A stretch of DNA of 64,000 bases from Pseudomonas fluorescens (GCF_902497745.1 NZ_CABVHJ010000010.1:135004-199003); one strand, 5' to 3'; shown: positions 43,401 through 54,186, counted from the first letter of the stretch. Notes: generated from the sequence alone by a model not told the origin. Translations and numbers: made by a program.

Positions 43401-45179
43401 CGCAAGCTCTATCCGCGCCTGAGTGAAGCGCAGGCCAGTAAATTCATTGAGAGTCTGGGAGAAGACCTGTTGACCCGTGCGACACGGGTCAATGACTTGC
43501 GCCGGGATCTGCAGAGCCTGCGTGAAGCGCTGTTTCTCTGGAGCGAGGATACCGCCGCCATGAGCACGCTGGGAGGGGATCTGGCTGATGTGCGGCACAG
43601 CCGCAAGACCATGACCGAGCTGATCGAAAACGGATTCCGTCGGTTCTACTCCGTCAACAATGAAAATGGAAAATCGGTCGGTGTCTTGCGTCTTGATGGC
43701 ATGCGCGTCGGCAAGTTGCCGACGCTGCCACCGGGGATCAGTTTTGACCACCTCCAGCAATTGTCCATGAAGGACATGGAGCTGGACGATGATGTGGCGT
43801 ACTTCCTCAAGTCATTCACAAAACTCGAGTCGCTGGAGCTCGACCAGAACGCCATGACTCGTTTTCCTGAAGTGCTGTCGCATATGCCCGATCTGGCCCA
43901 CTTGAGTCTGGCGCAGAACAAGATCCAGTTGACCGCGCAGACGCTGACAAAGCTCAACGGTATGCGATCGCTGCACTATCTGAATCTCAATAAAAATCCG
44001 CTGGGTGCCACACCGGATGTCAGTCAGATGTTCAATCTGCGCCGTCTGTTGCTGCAAGAAACTGGCCTCACGGAAATGCCCAAGGGGCTTGCGCGTCTGC
44101 TGTATCTGGATTGGGTGGACTTGCGCAGCAATGCCATAACAAGCCTGCCTGACTGGCTGTTCAAGACTCCGCGACGTTTCAGCCAGGCGCTGGACCTGGG
44201 CCTCAATCCTCTGGTCGAGCCGAGCAAAACCCACCTTGAGAATTATCGCGACAATTTCGGCGTCGGCATGGGCTATCTGGAAAACGATATCGCGCGACTC
44301 GACGAGCAACAGGCACGCTCGCTTTGGCTTTCTGAGGAGACGGGTGAGGTTTGGGCCAGGCGTGAACGGATCTGGAACGCATTCAAGGATGATTCACGCG
44401 CCGAGGGCCTGTTTCATTTGCTTTCTGAACTGGGCAATACCGCCGATTCGGAGAAGGTCAGCAAGGACATGCAGCGGCGGGTCTGGGCCGTGCTGGAGGC
44501 AGCCGAGTCCGACAGCGCGCTGTGTGATCAGGTACTCAGCGCGGCCGCCAACCCGATCAATTGCACCGACACGGCGGCGATCAATTTCAGTTATCTGGAG
44601 GTCGCTGTGGAAGTCGATCGCGTGACCCGGGGCGCGGGTGGCCGGATCAACAGCGCCAAGCCGCTGCTCGAACTGGGGCGCGGTCTGTTCCGCCTGGAAC
44701 AACTGAACGAAATTGCTCAGGAACATGCCGCCAAGGCCCCGACAGTCGATCCGCTGGAGGTGAATCTGGCCTATCGCATTGGCCTCGCCAAGGCGCTGGA
44801 TTTGCCAGGCCAGCCGCAAAACATGCGTTTTGGCATACTGGGTGGGGTAACCGCAGCCGATCTGGAGGTGGCGAAACACCAGGTCGCCACAGCGGAACTC
44901 TCGCCAAAATGGTTGAAGTTCATGAGTGAACGGTCATTCTGGAGAGCCTACCTGCAACGCACATTTGCGCGAAAATTTTCCCCTCTCGAGGATGTGTATG
45001 CGCCGCGCATGAGTGCTTTGGACGCGCAGCAGGACGAGTTGTCCGATGCCGACTATTTGAGCCAGGCGGAAGTCATCAAGGCCGAACGGCAAAGCGCCAT
45101 AGACGATGTGGTGACGCTTCTGACCACCGATGCGCTGCGCGTTGCCGACCTGGGTCTTTGCACCCTGAGCGACGTATGA
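40479..45179 (+). CDS. Large LRR / NEL-type E3 ubiquitin ligase toxin
   Basis: A 1566-residue protein from TTG 40479. It likely continues from ATG 40372 after a frame correction, for about 1,602 residues in total. The N-terminal third resembles DUF6543 (dermonecrotic-toxin-like). A hydrophobic helix lies near 360-390, perhaps for membrane insertion. Leucine-rich repeats cover about 1100-1240 (L-E-S-L-E-L-D-Q-N-A-M; L-H-Y-L-N-L-N-K-N-P-L; L-D-W-V-D-L-R-S-N-A-I). The last 310 residues match the NEL domain, with Cys1362 in N-C-T-D, the thioester cysteine of IpaH/SspH ligases. Such ligases ubiquitinate eukaryotic proteins. No type III secretion genes are visible here. Start and secretion route are uncertain. 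Confidence 0.8.
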   Translation: MKATVTALSAIDQTSRDLHQIQATVAADLLALKPLQTFCINELSDALSRKWSVVFDVEKDFLSLPGVDCGCPATSTDENGIQTFPHATMTLLQAAMQNFSEDEAQESFPQGSFIRVHSARDGVTGLTPATFAAFCRELDLGKRYQEHFQQVFGLRDSDDKVIATSTMTADIAQMKKLLLQFDLHQAALKSHITPAGQQMLQKLIDVDGVVSAQTLRYGNRTLIMQGIEIFDSCVWGVVVFSARSVELYPDEWCLVYMAGEPERPLYEYSSFTAFKQYLTQQLKLTSYKDYFASSIVEDDKADFFRSVADSAELGHIKQLAITVALFEFMVQSHVGKVQLDARKLAVPTADIDEEVRQKRLLDFLQLGVTIVSVAGLVVPVLGQLMMGVAVGQLLGEVYEGVEDWRHGDHQQALSHLLSVAENIALMGVFAGGQKTLGALGKKLLRSHPEFFGEFSAILNSAGKPRLWKPELSRYEHFLPAGLTVAPSSTEFYQIGAKTMARVDHRFFAGPYDSAAKVWRLEHAERAQAYVPELVRHVEGGWRLPAEEPQKWGSSAYTLKRIDPQLNEFVDTDLDMMRRLSDTSHEGLQQAFTDNLSLPVRLRETVERARIVRQLRQLTLELQSGEVHSGQPVEEQLQALPKMPGWPTDRYIEVTDAEGSVTATYPLTKALDESLGVVVSEQQLARGQLLQTVLDGLYQNEVDALLGSKVAKSAKESILAKKLGAALKADHRAAFERMYQRADQSDVGDVVKLRRVFADIPARYAKALIDRAPSAQRLHLRSTGRVPLRLGQQVRVGIEQVRLDRALAGFHWPRLANADTDSLAIELLPRLSGWDSLRLELRDKTLSGPILQAVGDASATPADTCSLVKTAEGYEAFGGDGKSLGTVASGPDALYAAILKALPPRQRIAAGFPEPVPADTTRLRKQLLNIALDEREATARTLIRGKSEPLVVEPACIQGDQPPAVKHPPALMRKVRKLYPRLSEAQASKFIESLGEDLLTRATRVNDLRRDLQSLREALFLWSEDTAAMSTLGGDLADVRHSRKTMTELIENGFRRFYSVNNENGKSVGVLRLDGMRVGKLPTLPPGISFDHLQQLSMKDMELDDDVAYFLKSFTKLESLELDQNAMTRFPEVLSHMPDLAHLSLAQNKIQLTAQTLTKLNGMRSLHYLNLNKNPLGATPDVSQMFNLRRLLLQETGLTEMPKGLARLLYLDWVDLRSNAITSLPDWLFKTPRRFSQALDLGLNPLVEPSKTHLENYRDNFGVGMGYLENDIARLDEQQARSLWLSEETGEVWARRERIWNAFKDDSRAEGLFHLLSELGNTADSEKVSKDMQRRVWAVLEAAESDSALCDQVLSAAANPINCTDTAAINFSYLEVAVEVDRVTRGAGGRINSAKPLLELGRGLFRLEQLNEIAQEHAAKAPTVDPLEVNLAYRIGLAKALDLPGQPQNMRFGILGGVTAADLEVAKHQVATAELSPKWLKFMSERSFWRAYLQRTFARKFSPLEDVYAPRMSALDAQQDELSDADYLSQAEVIKAERQSAIDDVVTLLTTDALRVADLGLCTLSDV

Positions 45180-45182
45180 GCA

Positions 45183-47162
45183 CTACTTGCCACGAATCAG
45201 TTTGCGCAACACGAAACGGTTGGGATGACAGGCTTCGGCGACGCTTCTGGGCAGCGGCAGTGGTTCGTTGTCCAGCCAGGCAGCCAGCAGCTCGCCCGAT
45301 AGCGGCGCGGTGATCAGTCCTCGCGAACCATGGCCGCTGTTGATGTACAGGCCGTCGAGCCACGGGCAGACGATGGCCGGCACCTGACGGGCGTCTTTGC
45401 TCAGCGCCGCATAAGCGTCGAGGAATGCTTCGCGATCGGCCAGCGGGCCGACAATCGGCAAATAGTCAGGGCTGGTGCAGCGAAAGGCTGCACGGCCCTG
45501 CAGGTTTTCGACAGGCTGTTCACTGATCTGCAGACGCGCGACGAGGTCAGTGGAAATTTCTTCGAGCATCGCCAGATTGCCGGCGTGTTCGGCGGTGGTC
45601 GGCGTCAGGTCATCGCTGTTGAAATCGAAACTGGCGCCGAGGGTGTGCTCGCCCAAACGGGCAGGCGCGACGTAGCCTTCGGCACAGACCACCGTGGCCA
45701 GCGTCTGACTTTCTGCGGTTTCGGCGAGACGCGTGATCTGCCCGCGAATGCGTTTGAGCGGTAACTCGGCACTCTGGGGGAAGCGTTTGATCTCGGCGGC
45801 ACCGGCCAGCACCACGACCGGCGCGCTGGCGAGCAGACGGTCACCGTCCAGCGCTTGCCACTGACCATCGACTTTGCGCAGTTGTAGCGCTTCGCAATGG
45901 CTGAGCAGTTCGATGTTTGGCTGCGCCGCTTGCGCCTGACACAGCGCTGGCGGATGCACCCAACCCCCTTCGGGATAGTACAAACCGCCATGGCTCACGC
46001 CGACCCCGGCGCGGGCCTGCGCCTCGGGCTGATCCAGCCACTGCAACAGGTCTTGCGGGAAGGCTTCAGCCAACTGCGCGTGACGCTCGGCTTCCTTGGC
46101 ATTGAACGCCAGTTGCAGCACGCCACAATCGTCCCAGTCAGTGCCGCGTTGCAGAGTTTCCAGCAGGCGCCGGGTGTAACCGAAACCGCTGACGATCAGC
46201 TGCGACAGCGCCGTGCCGTGGGCCGACAATTTCAGGTACAGCACGCCCTGCGGATTGCCCGAGGCTTCCTGCGCCACGGCTGCATGGCGTTCGAGCAACG
46301 TCACCTGCCAGCCGCGTGCGGCCAGGCTGGACGCCGTGGCACATCCGGCGAGACCGGCGCCAATCACCAGTGCTCGACGGTCATTGGTGATCGGGGCAGG
46401 GCGAGCAAACCAGGGTTTTTCCGGCGTCGGCGGTGTCACCTCTGCCGGCCAGCCGAGGAATTCGCCACGGAGGATTTCCCACTTGTGGCCGATGCCCGGC
46501 GTGCGCTTCATTTTGAACCCGGCGGCATTCAGCAAACGCCGTACCCAACCGGTGCTGGTGAAGGTGCTGATGGTCGAGCCGGGGGCTGCCAGTCGCGCCA
46601 GTTCGACAAACAGTTCGGCGGTCCACATGTCGGGGTTTTTCGCCGGGGCGAAACCGTCGAGAAACCACGCGTCGATCTGTGCGTCGAGCTGCGGCAGTTG
46701 CTCCAGTGCATCGCCGATCAACAGCGTCAATGTCACGCGGCCGTTGGCCAGGGTGATGCGCTGAAAGCCTGCGTGAATGGCCACGTAATGCGTCAGCAAC
46801 TGATCGGCCAGCGGCTTGAGTTCTGGCCAGAGTGCCAAGGCACGCTTCAGATCGGCCGGGCTCAGCGGATATTTTTCGACGCTGACGAAATGCAGCCGCG
46901 CACCGGCGACGGCGTGTTGCTCGAACAACTGCCAGGCACAGAGAAAATTCAGCCCGGTGCCAAAACCGGTTTCACCAATAACCAGACGACCAGTTGCCGG
47001 CAGTGCGGCAAAACGCTCGGCCAGACGGTTTTGTTCGAGGAACACATAACGGGTTTCATCCAGACCTGATTTGTCGGAAAAATACACGTCATCGAACACC
47101 CGCGAACGCGGGCGTCCCTGGTCATCCCAGTCGAGTTGGGCGTGGGGCAATTCGGCTTTCAT
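45183..47162 (-). CDS. mnmC: Bifunctional tRNA U34 modification enzyme MnmC
   Basis: A 659-residue fusion. Residues 1-240 form the SAM-dependent methyltransferase (MnmD) with G-E-T-G-F-G-T-G-L-N-F. Residues 260-640 form the FAD-dependent oxidoreductase with V-I-G-A-G-L-A-G-C-A. It removes the carboxymethyl group and methylates to give 5-methylaminomethyl-2-thiouridine at the wobble base. Length is normal for Pseudomonas. It starts at 47162 and ends 3 bp from the toxin gene stop, convergent with it. Confidence 0.95.
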   Translation of the reverse strand: MKAELPHAQLDWDDQGRPRSRVFDDVYFSDKSGLDETRYVFLEQNRLAERFAALPATGRLVIGETGFGTGLNFLCAWQLFEQHAVAGARLHFVSVEKYPLSPADLKRALALWPELKPLADQLLTHYVAIHAGFQRITLANGRVTLTLLIGDALEQLPQLDAQIDAWFLDGFAPAKNPDMWTAELFVELARLAAPGSTISTFTSTGWVRRLLNAAGFKMKRTPGIGHKWEILRGEFLGWPAEVTPPTPEKPWFARPAPITNDRRALVIGAGLAGCATASSLAARGWQVTLLERHAAVAQEASGNPQGVLYLKLSAHGTALSQLIVSGFGYTRRLLETLQRGTDWDDCGVLQLAFNAKEAERHAQLAEAFPQDLLQWLDQPEAQARAGVGVSHGGLYYPEGGWVHPPALCQAQAAQPNIELLSHCEALQLRKVDGQWQALDGDRLLASAPVVVLAGAAEIKRFPQSAELPLKRIRGQITRLAETAESQTLATVVCAEGYVAPARLGEHTLGASFDFNSDDLTPTTAEHAGNLAMLEEISTDLVARLQISEQPVENLQGRAAFRCTSPDYLPIVGPLADREAFLDAYAALSKDARQVPAIVCPWLDGLYINSGHGSRGLITAPLSGELLAAWLDNEPLPLPRSVAEACHPNRFVLRKLIRGK

Positions 47163-47334
47163 GGCAGGCTCGGCAACGACAAGGCGGCCATTCTAGCCGA
47201 TCGCGCAGGCGCTGCTTGATCCATGGCAAGGCTTGCGCCCGACGACTCGCGGACAATCCGCCACCCGCGGGAATTTCTGCGCCGTTGCTGTGCCCAATCC
47301 GCTAGTCTTGCTGAATCCTGGAAGGAGCCGTCCC

Positions 47335-48849
47335 ATGTTTGAATCCGCTGAAATCGGTCACGCCATCGACAAAGATACCTATGAGGCGGCCGTCCCGGCA
47401 TTGCGCGAAGCCTTGCTCGAAGCCCAGTTCGAATTGCAGCAGCAGAAGCGTTTCCCGGTGATCGTCTTGATCAACGGTATCGAAGGTGCGGGCAAGGGCG
47501 AGACGGTCAAGTTGCTCAACGAGTGGATGGATCCGCGCCTGATCGAAGTGCGCACTTTCGATCAGCAGACCGATGAAGAACTGGCGCGGCCACCGGCCTG
47601 GCGTTACTGGCGGATGCTCCCGGCCAAGGGGCGCATGGGGATTTTCTTCGGCAACTGGTACAGCCAGATGCTGCAGGGCAGGGTGCATGGCTTGTTCAAG
47701 GATCCGCGTCTGGATCAGGCGATTGCCGGCGCCGAGCGTCTGGAAAAGATGCTCTGCGACGAAGGCGCGCTGATCTTCAAGTTCTGGTTTCACCTGTCCA
47801 AGAAGCAGATGAAGGCGCGGCTCAAGGCGCTGGCCGATGATCCGCTGCACAGTTGGCGCATCAGCCCGCTTGACTGGCAGCAATCGCAAACCTACGACAA
47901 ATTCGTCAAATACGGCGAGCGCGTGCTGCGCCGTACCAGTCGTGACTACGCGCCATGGCATGTGATCGAGGGCGCCGACGCCAATTACCGCAGCCTGGCG
48001 GTCGGCAAGATACTCCTCGAAGGTTTGCAGAGCGCGCTGAAACGCCCGGACGTACATCCCCACGATGTCAGCGCCGCACCGCTGGGCACGCCGGTCGATC
48101 AGTTGAACCTGCTCGACAGCCTCGACCTGACTCAGCGTCTGGAGAAGAAAGATTACGAAGAACAACTGATCACCGAGCAGGCGCGCCTGTCCGGGTTGAT
48201 GCGCGACAAACGCATGCGCCGCCACGCGTTGGTGGCGGTGTTCGAAGGCAACGACGCGGCGGGCAAGGGCGGGGCGATCCGTCGGGTCGCGGCGGCGCTC
48301 GATCCGCGCCAGTACAACATCGTGCCGATTGCCGCACCGACCGAAGAAGAAAGAGCGCAGCCGTACTTGTGGCGTTTCTGGCGGCACATCCCGGCGCGTG
48401 GCAAGTTCACCGTGTTCGACCGCTCCTGGTACGGCCGGGTGTTGGTGGAGCGGGTCGAAGGTTTCTGCACGCCGGCCGACTGGTTGCGCGCCTATGGCGA
48501 AATCAACGACTTTGAAGAGCAACTGGCCGACGCCGGAGTTATTGTGGTCAAGTTCTGGCTGGCCATTGATAAAGACACGCAGATGGAGCGCTTCCAGGCG
48601 CGCGAAGAGATTCCGTTCAAACGCTTCAAGATCACCGAGGACGACTGGCGTAACCGCGACAAGTGGGACGCCTATAGGGCCGCCGTGGGCGATATGGTCG
48701 ACCGCACCAGTTCCGAGATCTCGCCGTGGACCCTGGTCGAGGCCAATGACAAGCGCTGGGCGCGGGTCAAAGTGTTGCGCACGATCAACCGTGCACTGGA
48801 AGAAGCTTTCGAGAAATCCGACAAACACGCGAAGAAACACAAGGACTGA
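47335..48849 (+). CDS. pap: Polyphosphate:AMP phosphotransferase
   Basis: A 504-residue PPK2-family enzyme with two kinase-like halves. Walker A loops are I-E-G-A-G-K-G-E in the first half and E-G-N-D-A-A-G-K-G-G in the second. D-R-S-W-Y-G-R-V marks the second active site. It uses polyphosphate to turn AMP into ADP. The duplicated form is the PAP subclass. ATG 47335 with GGAAGGAG upstream is the start; longer frames upstream are not coding-like. Confidence 0.93.
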   Translation: MFESAEIGHAIDKDTYEAAVPALREALLEAQFELQQQKRFPVIVLINGIEGAGKGETVKLLNEWMDPRLIEVRTFDQQTDEELARPPAWRYWRMLPAKGRMGIFFGNWYSQMLQGRVHGLFKDPRLDQAIAGAERLEKMLCDEGALIFKFWFHLSKKQMKARLKALADDPLHSWRISPLDWQQSQTYDKFVKYGERVLRRTSRDYAPWHVIEGADANYRSLAVGKILLEGLQSALKRPDVHPHDVSAAPLGTPVDQLNLLDSLDLTQRLEKKDYEEQLITEQARLSGLMRDKRMRRHALVAVFEGNDAAGKGGAIRRVAAALDPRQYNIVPIAAPTEEERAQPYLWRFWRHIPARGKFTVFDRSWYGRVLVERVEGFCTPADWLRAYGEINDFEEQLADAGVIVVKFWLAIDKDTQMERFQAREEIPFKRFKITEDDWRNRDKWDAYRAAVGDMVDRTSSEISPWTLVEANDKRWARVKVLRTINRALEEAFEKSDKHAKKHKD

Positions 48850-48952
48850 GCCGATGGACACGCATACGCGGGGTGAATGATTGTCGCGGTCGTTGATGCG
48901 GTGGACTTATGCTCAAGTCCACTCTCAACTGACAACAACAATGAGGTATGCC

Positions 48953-50137
48953 ATGCGTGAAGTGGTGATCGTCGACAGCGTGCGGACTGGCCTGGCCAAA
49001 TCCTTTCGCGGCAAGTTCAACCAGACCCGTCCCGATGACATGGCGGCTCATTGTGTCAACGCCCTGCTTGAGCGCAACGACATCGACCCGGCCACCGTCG
49101 AGGATTGCATCGTCGGCGCCGGCTCCAACGAAGGTGCGCAGGGCTACAACATCGGCCGCAATGTCGCGGTGCTCTCGCGTTTGGGCACTGGCACCGCCGG
49201 CATGACCCTCAACCGTTTCTGCTCGTCGGGCTTGCAGGCGATTGCGATTGCCGCCAACCAGATTGCCTCGGGTTGCAGCGACATCATCGTCGCTGGCGGT
49301 GTCGAGTCGATCAGCCTGACGATGAAAAGCGTCAACACCGATCACCTGATCAACCCTCTGCTCAAGCAACAGTCGCCGGGCATCTATTACACGATGGGCC
49401 AGACTGCCGAAGTAGTGGCGCGGCGTTATGGCGTCAGCCGAGAAGCGCAGGACCGCTACTCGCTGCAAAGTCAGACTCGCACGGCGCAGGCGCAGGCGGC
49501 CGGCTTGTTCAACGATGAAATCGTGCCGATGGCAGTGAAGTATCGCGTCGAGGACAAAAACACTGGCGAGGTGCAGATTCTCGACGGCTTGGTCGATCGC
49601 GATGATTGCAATCGTCCGGACACCACTTATGAAAGCCTTGCTGGATTGAAACCGGTGTTTGCTGAAGACGGTTCGGTGACAGCGGGCAACTCGTCGCAAC
49701 TGTCCGACGGTGCGTCGATGACCTTGGTGATGAGCCTGGAAAAAGCCCTGCAATTGGGCCTCAAGCCGAAAGCGTTTTTCCGTGGTTTTACCGTGGCCGG
49801 ATGCGAGCCGGACGAGATGGGCATCGGCCCGGTGTTCTCGGTGCCGAAATTGCTCAAGGCCAAGGGCTTGCAAGTGGCGGATATCGACTTGTGGGAGTTG
49901 AACGAGGCATTTGCTTCGCAGTGCCTGTACAGCCGTGATCGGCTGGAAATCGACAACGACAAGTACAACGTCAACGGCGGCTCGATTTCCATTGGGCACC
50001 CGTTTGGCATGACCGGGTCGCGGCAGGTCGGGCATCTGGTGCGGGAGTTGCAGCGGCGTAATTTGCGTTACGGCATCGTGACCATGTGTGTGGGCGGCGG
50101 GATGGGTGCGACGGGGCTGTTTGAAGCGGTGCGTTGA
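48953..50137 (+). CDS. Thiolase family acetyl-CoA C-acyltransferase
   Basis: A 394-residue thiolase. The acyl-carrying Cys90 is in L-N-R-F-C-S-S-G-L-Q. The catalytic His is in S-I-G-H-P-F-G-M-T-G, and the second Cys is in T-M-C-V-G-G-G-M-G. It can make or split 3-ketoacyl-CoA in fatty-acid or related breakdown. No partner fad genes lie next to it. ATG 48953 has GAGG upstream. Confidence 0.92.
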   Translation: MREVVIVDSVRTGLAKSFRGKFNQTRPDDMAAHCVNALLERNDIDPATVEDCIVGAGSNEGAQGYNIGRNVAVLSRLGTGTAGMTLNRFCSSGLQAIAIAANQIASGCSDIIVAGGVESISLTMKSVNTDHLINPLLKQQSPGIYYTMGQTAEVVARRYGVSREAQDRYSLQSQTRTAQAQAAGLFNDEIVPMAVKYRVEDKNTGEVQILDGLVDRDDCNRPDTTYESLAGLKPVFAEDGSVTAGNSSQLSDGASMTLVMSLEKALQLGLKPKAFFRGFTVAGCEPDEMGIGPVFSVPKLLKAKGLQVADIDLWELNEAFASQCLYSRDRLEIDNDKYNVNGGSISIGHPFGMTGSRQVGHLVRELQRRNLRYGIVTMCVGGGMGATGLFEAVR

Positions 50138-50168
50138 TCCTCAAGTTATTAGTTGTCTGTTCTGGCCT

Positions 50169-50264
50169 CTTCGCGAGCAGGCTCGCTCCCACAGTGGATC
50201 TTCAGTGAACACCTATTTTGGGTAGACCAGAGATCCAGTGTGGGAGCGAGCCTGCTCGCGAAGG
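50169..50264. repeat. REP pair (inverted)
   Basis: Inverted REP cores between the thiolase gene and a convergent DUF6316 gene. Confidence 0.9.
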
Positions 50265-50276
50265 CATCGACCGGAT

Positions 50277-50471
50277 TTACCGGTTCGAATCTTGTAGCTG
50301 CATCCGCGCGATATAAGCTTTTATCTCCAGCTCAGCCTTTTCGGCACTGTCGAACGGCCCCTCAAGGGTATTTTCCCGAGTGCTGAAATACAGTTCGCCA
50401 TTGACCCGGCACACCCGGTCGCTGCGAAAGCGCGTGGCGGGGGCGCTGTCCTGCGCGCGCATTGCTAACAT
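50277..50471 (-). CDS. DUF6316-type small protein
   Basis: A 64-residue protein, with R-V-N-G-E-L-Y-F-S-T-R-E-N-T-L-E-G-P-F-D in the middle and a C-terminal helix A-E-K-A-E-L-E-I-K-A-Y-I-A-R-M. AAGGAG precedes the ATG at 50471. The pattern matches DUF6316 small proteins of Pseudomonas. Function unknown. Confidence 0.8.
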   Translation of the reverse strand: MLAMRAQDSAPATRFRSDRVCRVNGELYFSTRENTLEGPFDSAEKAELEIKAYIARMQLQDSNR

Positions 50472-50681
50472 GATCGGTCTCCTTGGCTGATGCGCTGAAA
50501 GGGATCCAATGAGCTTATGCCTGAAGCACTTGGCGCGCCCGCCCAGCCGATCAACGGCACCGCGTCAATTTAATGCTGCGACCTGCACAGTTTCATTCGC
50601 GTCCTGACCGCAACTGTCCCTGTGTCGCGACCAGTGGCAGGCCTAGAATGGGCGCACTTGTCAGCAGGCTTTGGGGTTCGC

Positions 50682-51641
50682 ATGCACATTTCATCCGGTC
50701 GCTGGGTCTACGGTCTGTTCCTGGCGCTGCTGACCGCGTTTCTGTGGGGCATCCTGCCGATCAAACTCAAACAGGTATTGCTGGTGATGGACCCGGTGAC
50801 GGTGACCTGGTTTCGTCTGCTGGTGTCCGGCGGCTGTCTGTTCATCTATCTGGCGGCGGTAAAACGCCTGCCCAGCCGCAAAGTGCTCGGGCCCAAGGGC
50901 GGCTGGCTGGTGTTGATGGCGGTGCTCGGGTTGGTCGGCAACTATGTGTTGTATTTGATGGGCCTCAATCTGCTCAGCCCCGGCACCGCACAACTGGTGG
51001 TGCAAATGGGCCCGATCATGTTGCTGATCGCCAGTCTGTTCGTATTCAAGGAGCGTTTCAGCATTGGCCAGGGGATCGGGCTGGCGGTGCTGTTGATCGG
51101 TTTTGTACTGTTTTTCAATCAACGCCTGGCCGAGCTGCTGACGTCATTGTCGGACTACACCGCAGGGGTTTTGCTGGTGCTTTTGGCGTCGACGGTGTGG
51201 ACCTTTTATGCGCTGGGCCAGAAGCAATTGCTGACGGTGTGGAATTCGTTGCAGGTGATGATGGTGATCTATCTGTTCTGCGCACTGTTGCTGACGCCGT
51301 GGGTGCATCCGCTTGAAGCGCTGAATCTGAGTCCGTTGCAGGGCTGGCTGCTACTGGCGTGCTGCATGAACACCTTGATTGCCTATGGCGCGTTCGCTGA
51401 AGCGCTGGCGCATTGGGAGGCATCGCGGGTCAGCGCGACATTAGCGATTACGCCGTTGGTGACGTTTGGCGCGGTGGCGATTGCGGCGGGGATCTGGCCG
51501 GAATACGTGCATGCCGAGCAGATCAATGGGTTGGGTTATGGCGGCGCGGTGCTGGTGGTGCTGGGGTCGGCGCTGGTGGCGTTGGGGCCATCGTTGATTG
51601 CCGGGTTGAAGGCGCGGCGGATGAAGGTGGCGGCCAGTTAA
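50682..51641 (+). CDS. EamA/DMT-family transporter
   Basis: A 319-residue membrane protein with ten predicted helices in two EamA repeats (starts near L-F-L-A-L-L-T-A-F-L-W-G and L-L-V-L-L-A-S-T-V-W-T). This is the RarD/drug-metabolite transporter type. It probably exports an amino acid or metabolite. ATG 50682 begins directly before the first helix; the ribosome site is weak. Confidence 0.86.
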   Translation: MHISSGRWVYGLFLALLTAFLWGILPIKLKQVLLVMDPVTVTWFRLLVSGGCLFIYLAAVKRLPSRKVLGPKGGWLVLMAVLGLVGNYVLYLMGLNLLSPGTAQLVVQMGPIMLLIASLFVFKERFSIGQGIGLAVLLIGFVLFFNQRLAELLTSLSDYTAGVLLVLLASTVWTFYALGQKQLLTVWNSLQVMMVIYLFCALLLTPWVHPLEALNLSPLQGWLLLACCMNTLIAYGAFAEALAHWEASRVSATLAITPLVTFGAVAIAAGIWPEYVHAEQINGLGYGGAVLVVLGSALVALGPSLIAGLKARRMKVAAS

Positions 51642-51656
51642 ACCGCGTCGCTCCCA

Positions 51657-51740
51657 TTCGCGAGCAGGCTCGCTCCCACAATTGACCGCGATCCCATGTC
51701 AGGAATGCGATCGAATGTGGGAGCGAGCTTGCTCGCGAAG
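51657..51740. repeat. REP pair (inverted)
   Basis: Inverted REP cores between the EamA gene and convergent fumC. Confidence 0.9.
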
Positions 51741-51764
51741 ACTGGCTTTCAGACGCTACAAAAC

Positions 51765-53159
<1,395 letters not shown>

Positions 53160-53352
53160 CGTGCACACTCCTGTTGGTCTGTTTGCGCAGTTTAGGCCGG
53201 CTTCGGCCGTGGTGGTTCCATCGAGCCGATTGTTGACCGGTAAAACCCGGCCAATCAAGCGCGGCAAGGCTCGGGGGTTGAGCGACGAGGTTTTTTAGGC
53301 GCAGAATGGTCGCCCTTGGGGTTTTACCTCGCCTAGCTGAAAAGGAAACTCG

Positions 53353-53874
53353 ATGACTCGTCTTCGTGCCATCTGCACCGCGGTTGCACTGGTTTGCGCC
53401 AGCGGCCAGGTGCTTGCCGATACCGCCAGCCACAACGCCAGTGCTGAAGCTTTCCTGACCCTGGCGCACGCTGACAAGCTGGGCACTCCGGTGTACATGC
53501 AAGTGCAGCAAATGTTCGCTCAGCGTTTCGAACAGACCAAAGCCCCGCAAACCAAGAAAGCCGTCCTGGAAACCTACCAGGCCAAGGCTAACGCCGCGCT
53601 GGACCAGGCCATTGGCTGGAACAAGCTGAAGCCGGACATGGTCAAGCTCTACACCACCAACTTCAGCGAATCCGAGCTGAAAGACCTGGTCGCGTTCTAC
53701 CAGTCGCCACTGGGCAAGAAAGTCCTCGAAAAAATGCCGCAGCTGACCCAGCAATCGGCCCAGATGACCCAGGCCAAACTGGAAAGCGCCGTACCTGTCG
53801 TCAACAAGCTGCTCGACGACATGACCAAAGAGCTGGACCCGAAAGGCGCAGCTGCGCCGGCCAAGAAGAAGTAA
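53353..53874 (+). CDS. DUF2059 exported protein
   Basis: A 173-residue protein with a signal peptide (cut near V-L-A-D-T). The mature helical domain ends in F-Y-Q-S-P-L-G-K-K-V-L-E-K-M-P-Q-L, the DUF2059 hallmark. C-terminus is basic. Expected in the periplasm, function unknown. The gene is 12 bp upstream of the BolA-family gene and likely shares its transcript. AAAGGAAA precedes the ATG. Confidence 0.88.
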   Translation: MTRLRAICTAVALVCASGQVLADTASHNASAEAFLTLAHADKLGTPVYMQVQQMFAQRFEQTKAPQTKKAVLETYQAKANAALDQAIGWNKLKPDMVKLYTTNFSESELKDLVAFYQSPLGKKVLEKMPQLTQQSAQMTQAKLESAVPVVNKLLDDMTKELDPKGAAAPAKKK

Positions 53875-53886
53875 GCGGAGTTCGTG

Positions 53887-54186
53887 ATGACCATGCAACA
53901 ACGCATCGAATCGACGCTGGCGCTGCTTCAGCCCGAACATCTGCAAGTGCTGGATGAAAGCCACATGCACAGTCGCGGGTTGCAGACGCACTTCAAGGCC
54001 GTGGTGGTCAGCGCGCAGTTCGACGGCCTGAACCGGGTCAAGCGCCACCAGAAAGTCTACGGCACGCTCGGCGAGCTGATGGGCGAGTTCCATGCGTTGG
54101 CGCTGCACACCTACACCCCGCAGGAATGGGCAGAGATCGACGCCGCCCCGGCGTCGCCGACCTGTGCCGGCGGCAGCAAGCATTAA
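53887..54186 (+). CDS. BolA-family protein
   Basis: A 99-residue BolA-like regulator. Its core motif S-H-M-H-S-R-G-L-Q-T-H-F-K-A-V-V-V-S is typical. BolA proteins form complexes with monothiol glutaredoxins and affect iron-sulfur metabolism and morphology. The ATG at 53887 is spaced correctly from GGAG; a GTG just upstream is too close. Terminator follows at 54213. Confidence 0.9.
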   Translation: MTMQQRIESTLALLQPEHLQVLDESHMHSRGLQTHFKAVVVSAQFDGLNRVKRHQKVYGTLGELMGEFHALALHTYTPQEWAEIDAAPASPTCAGGSKH

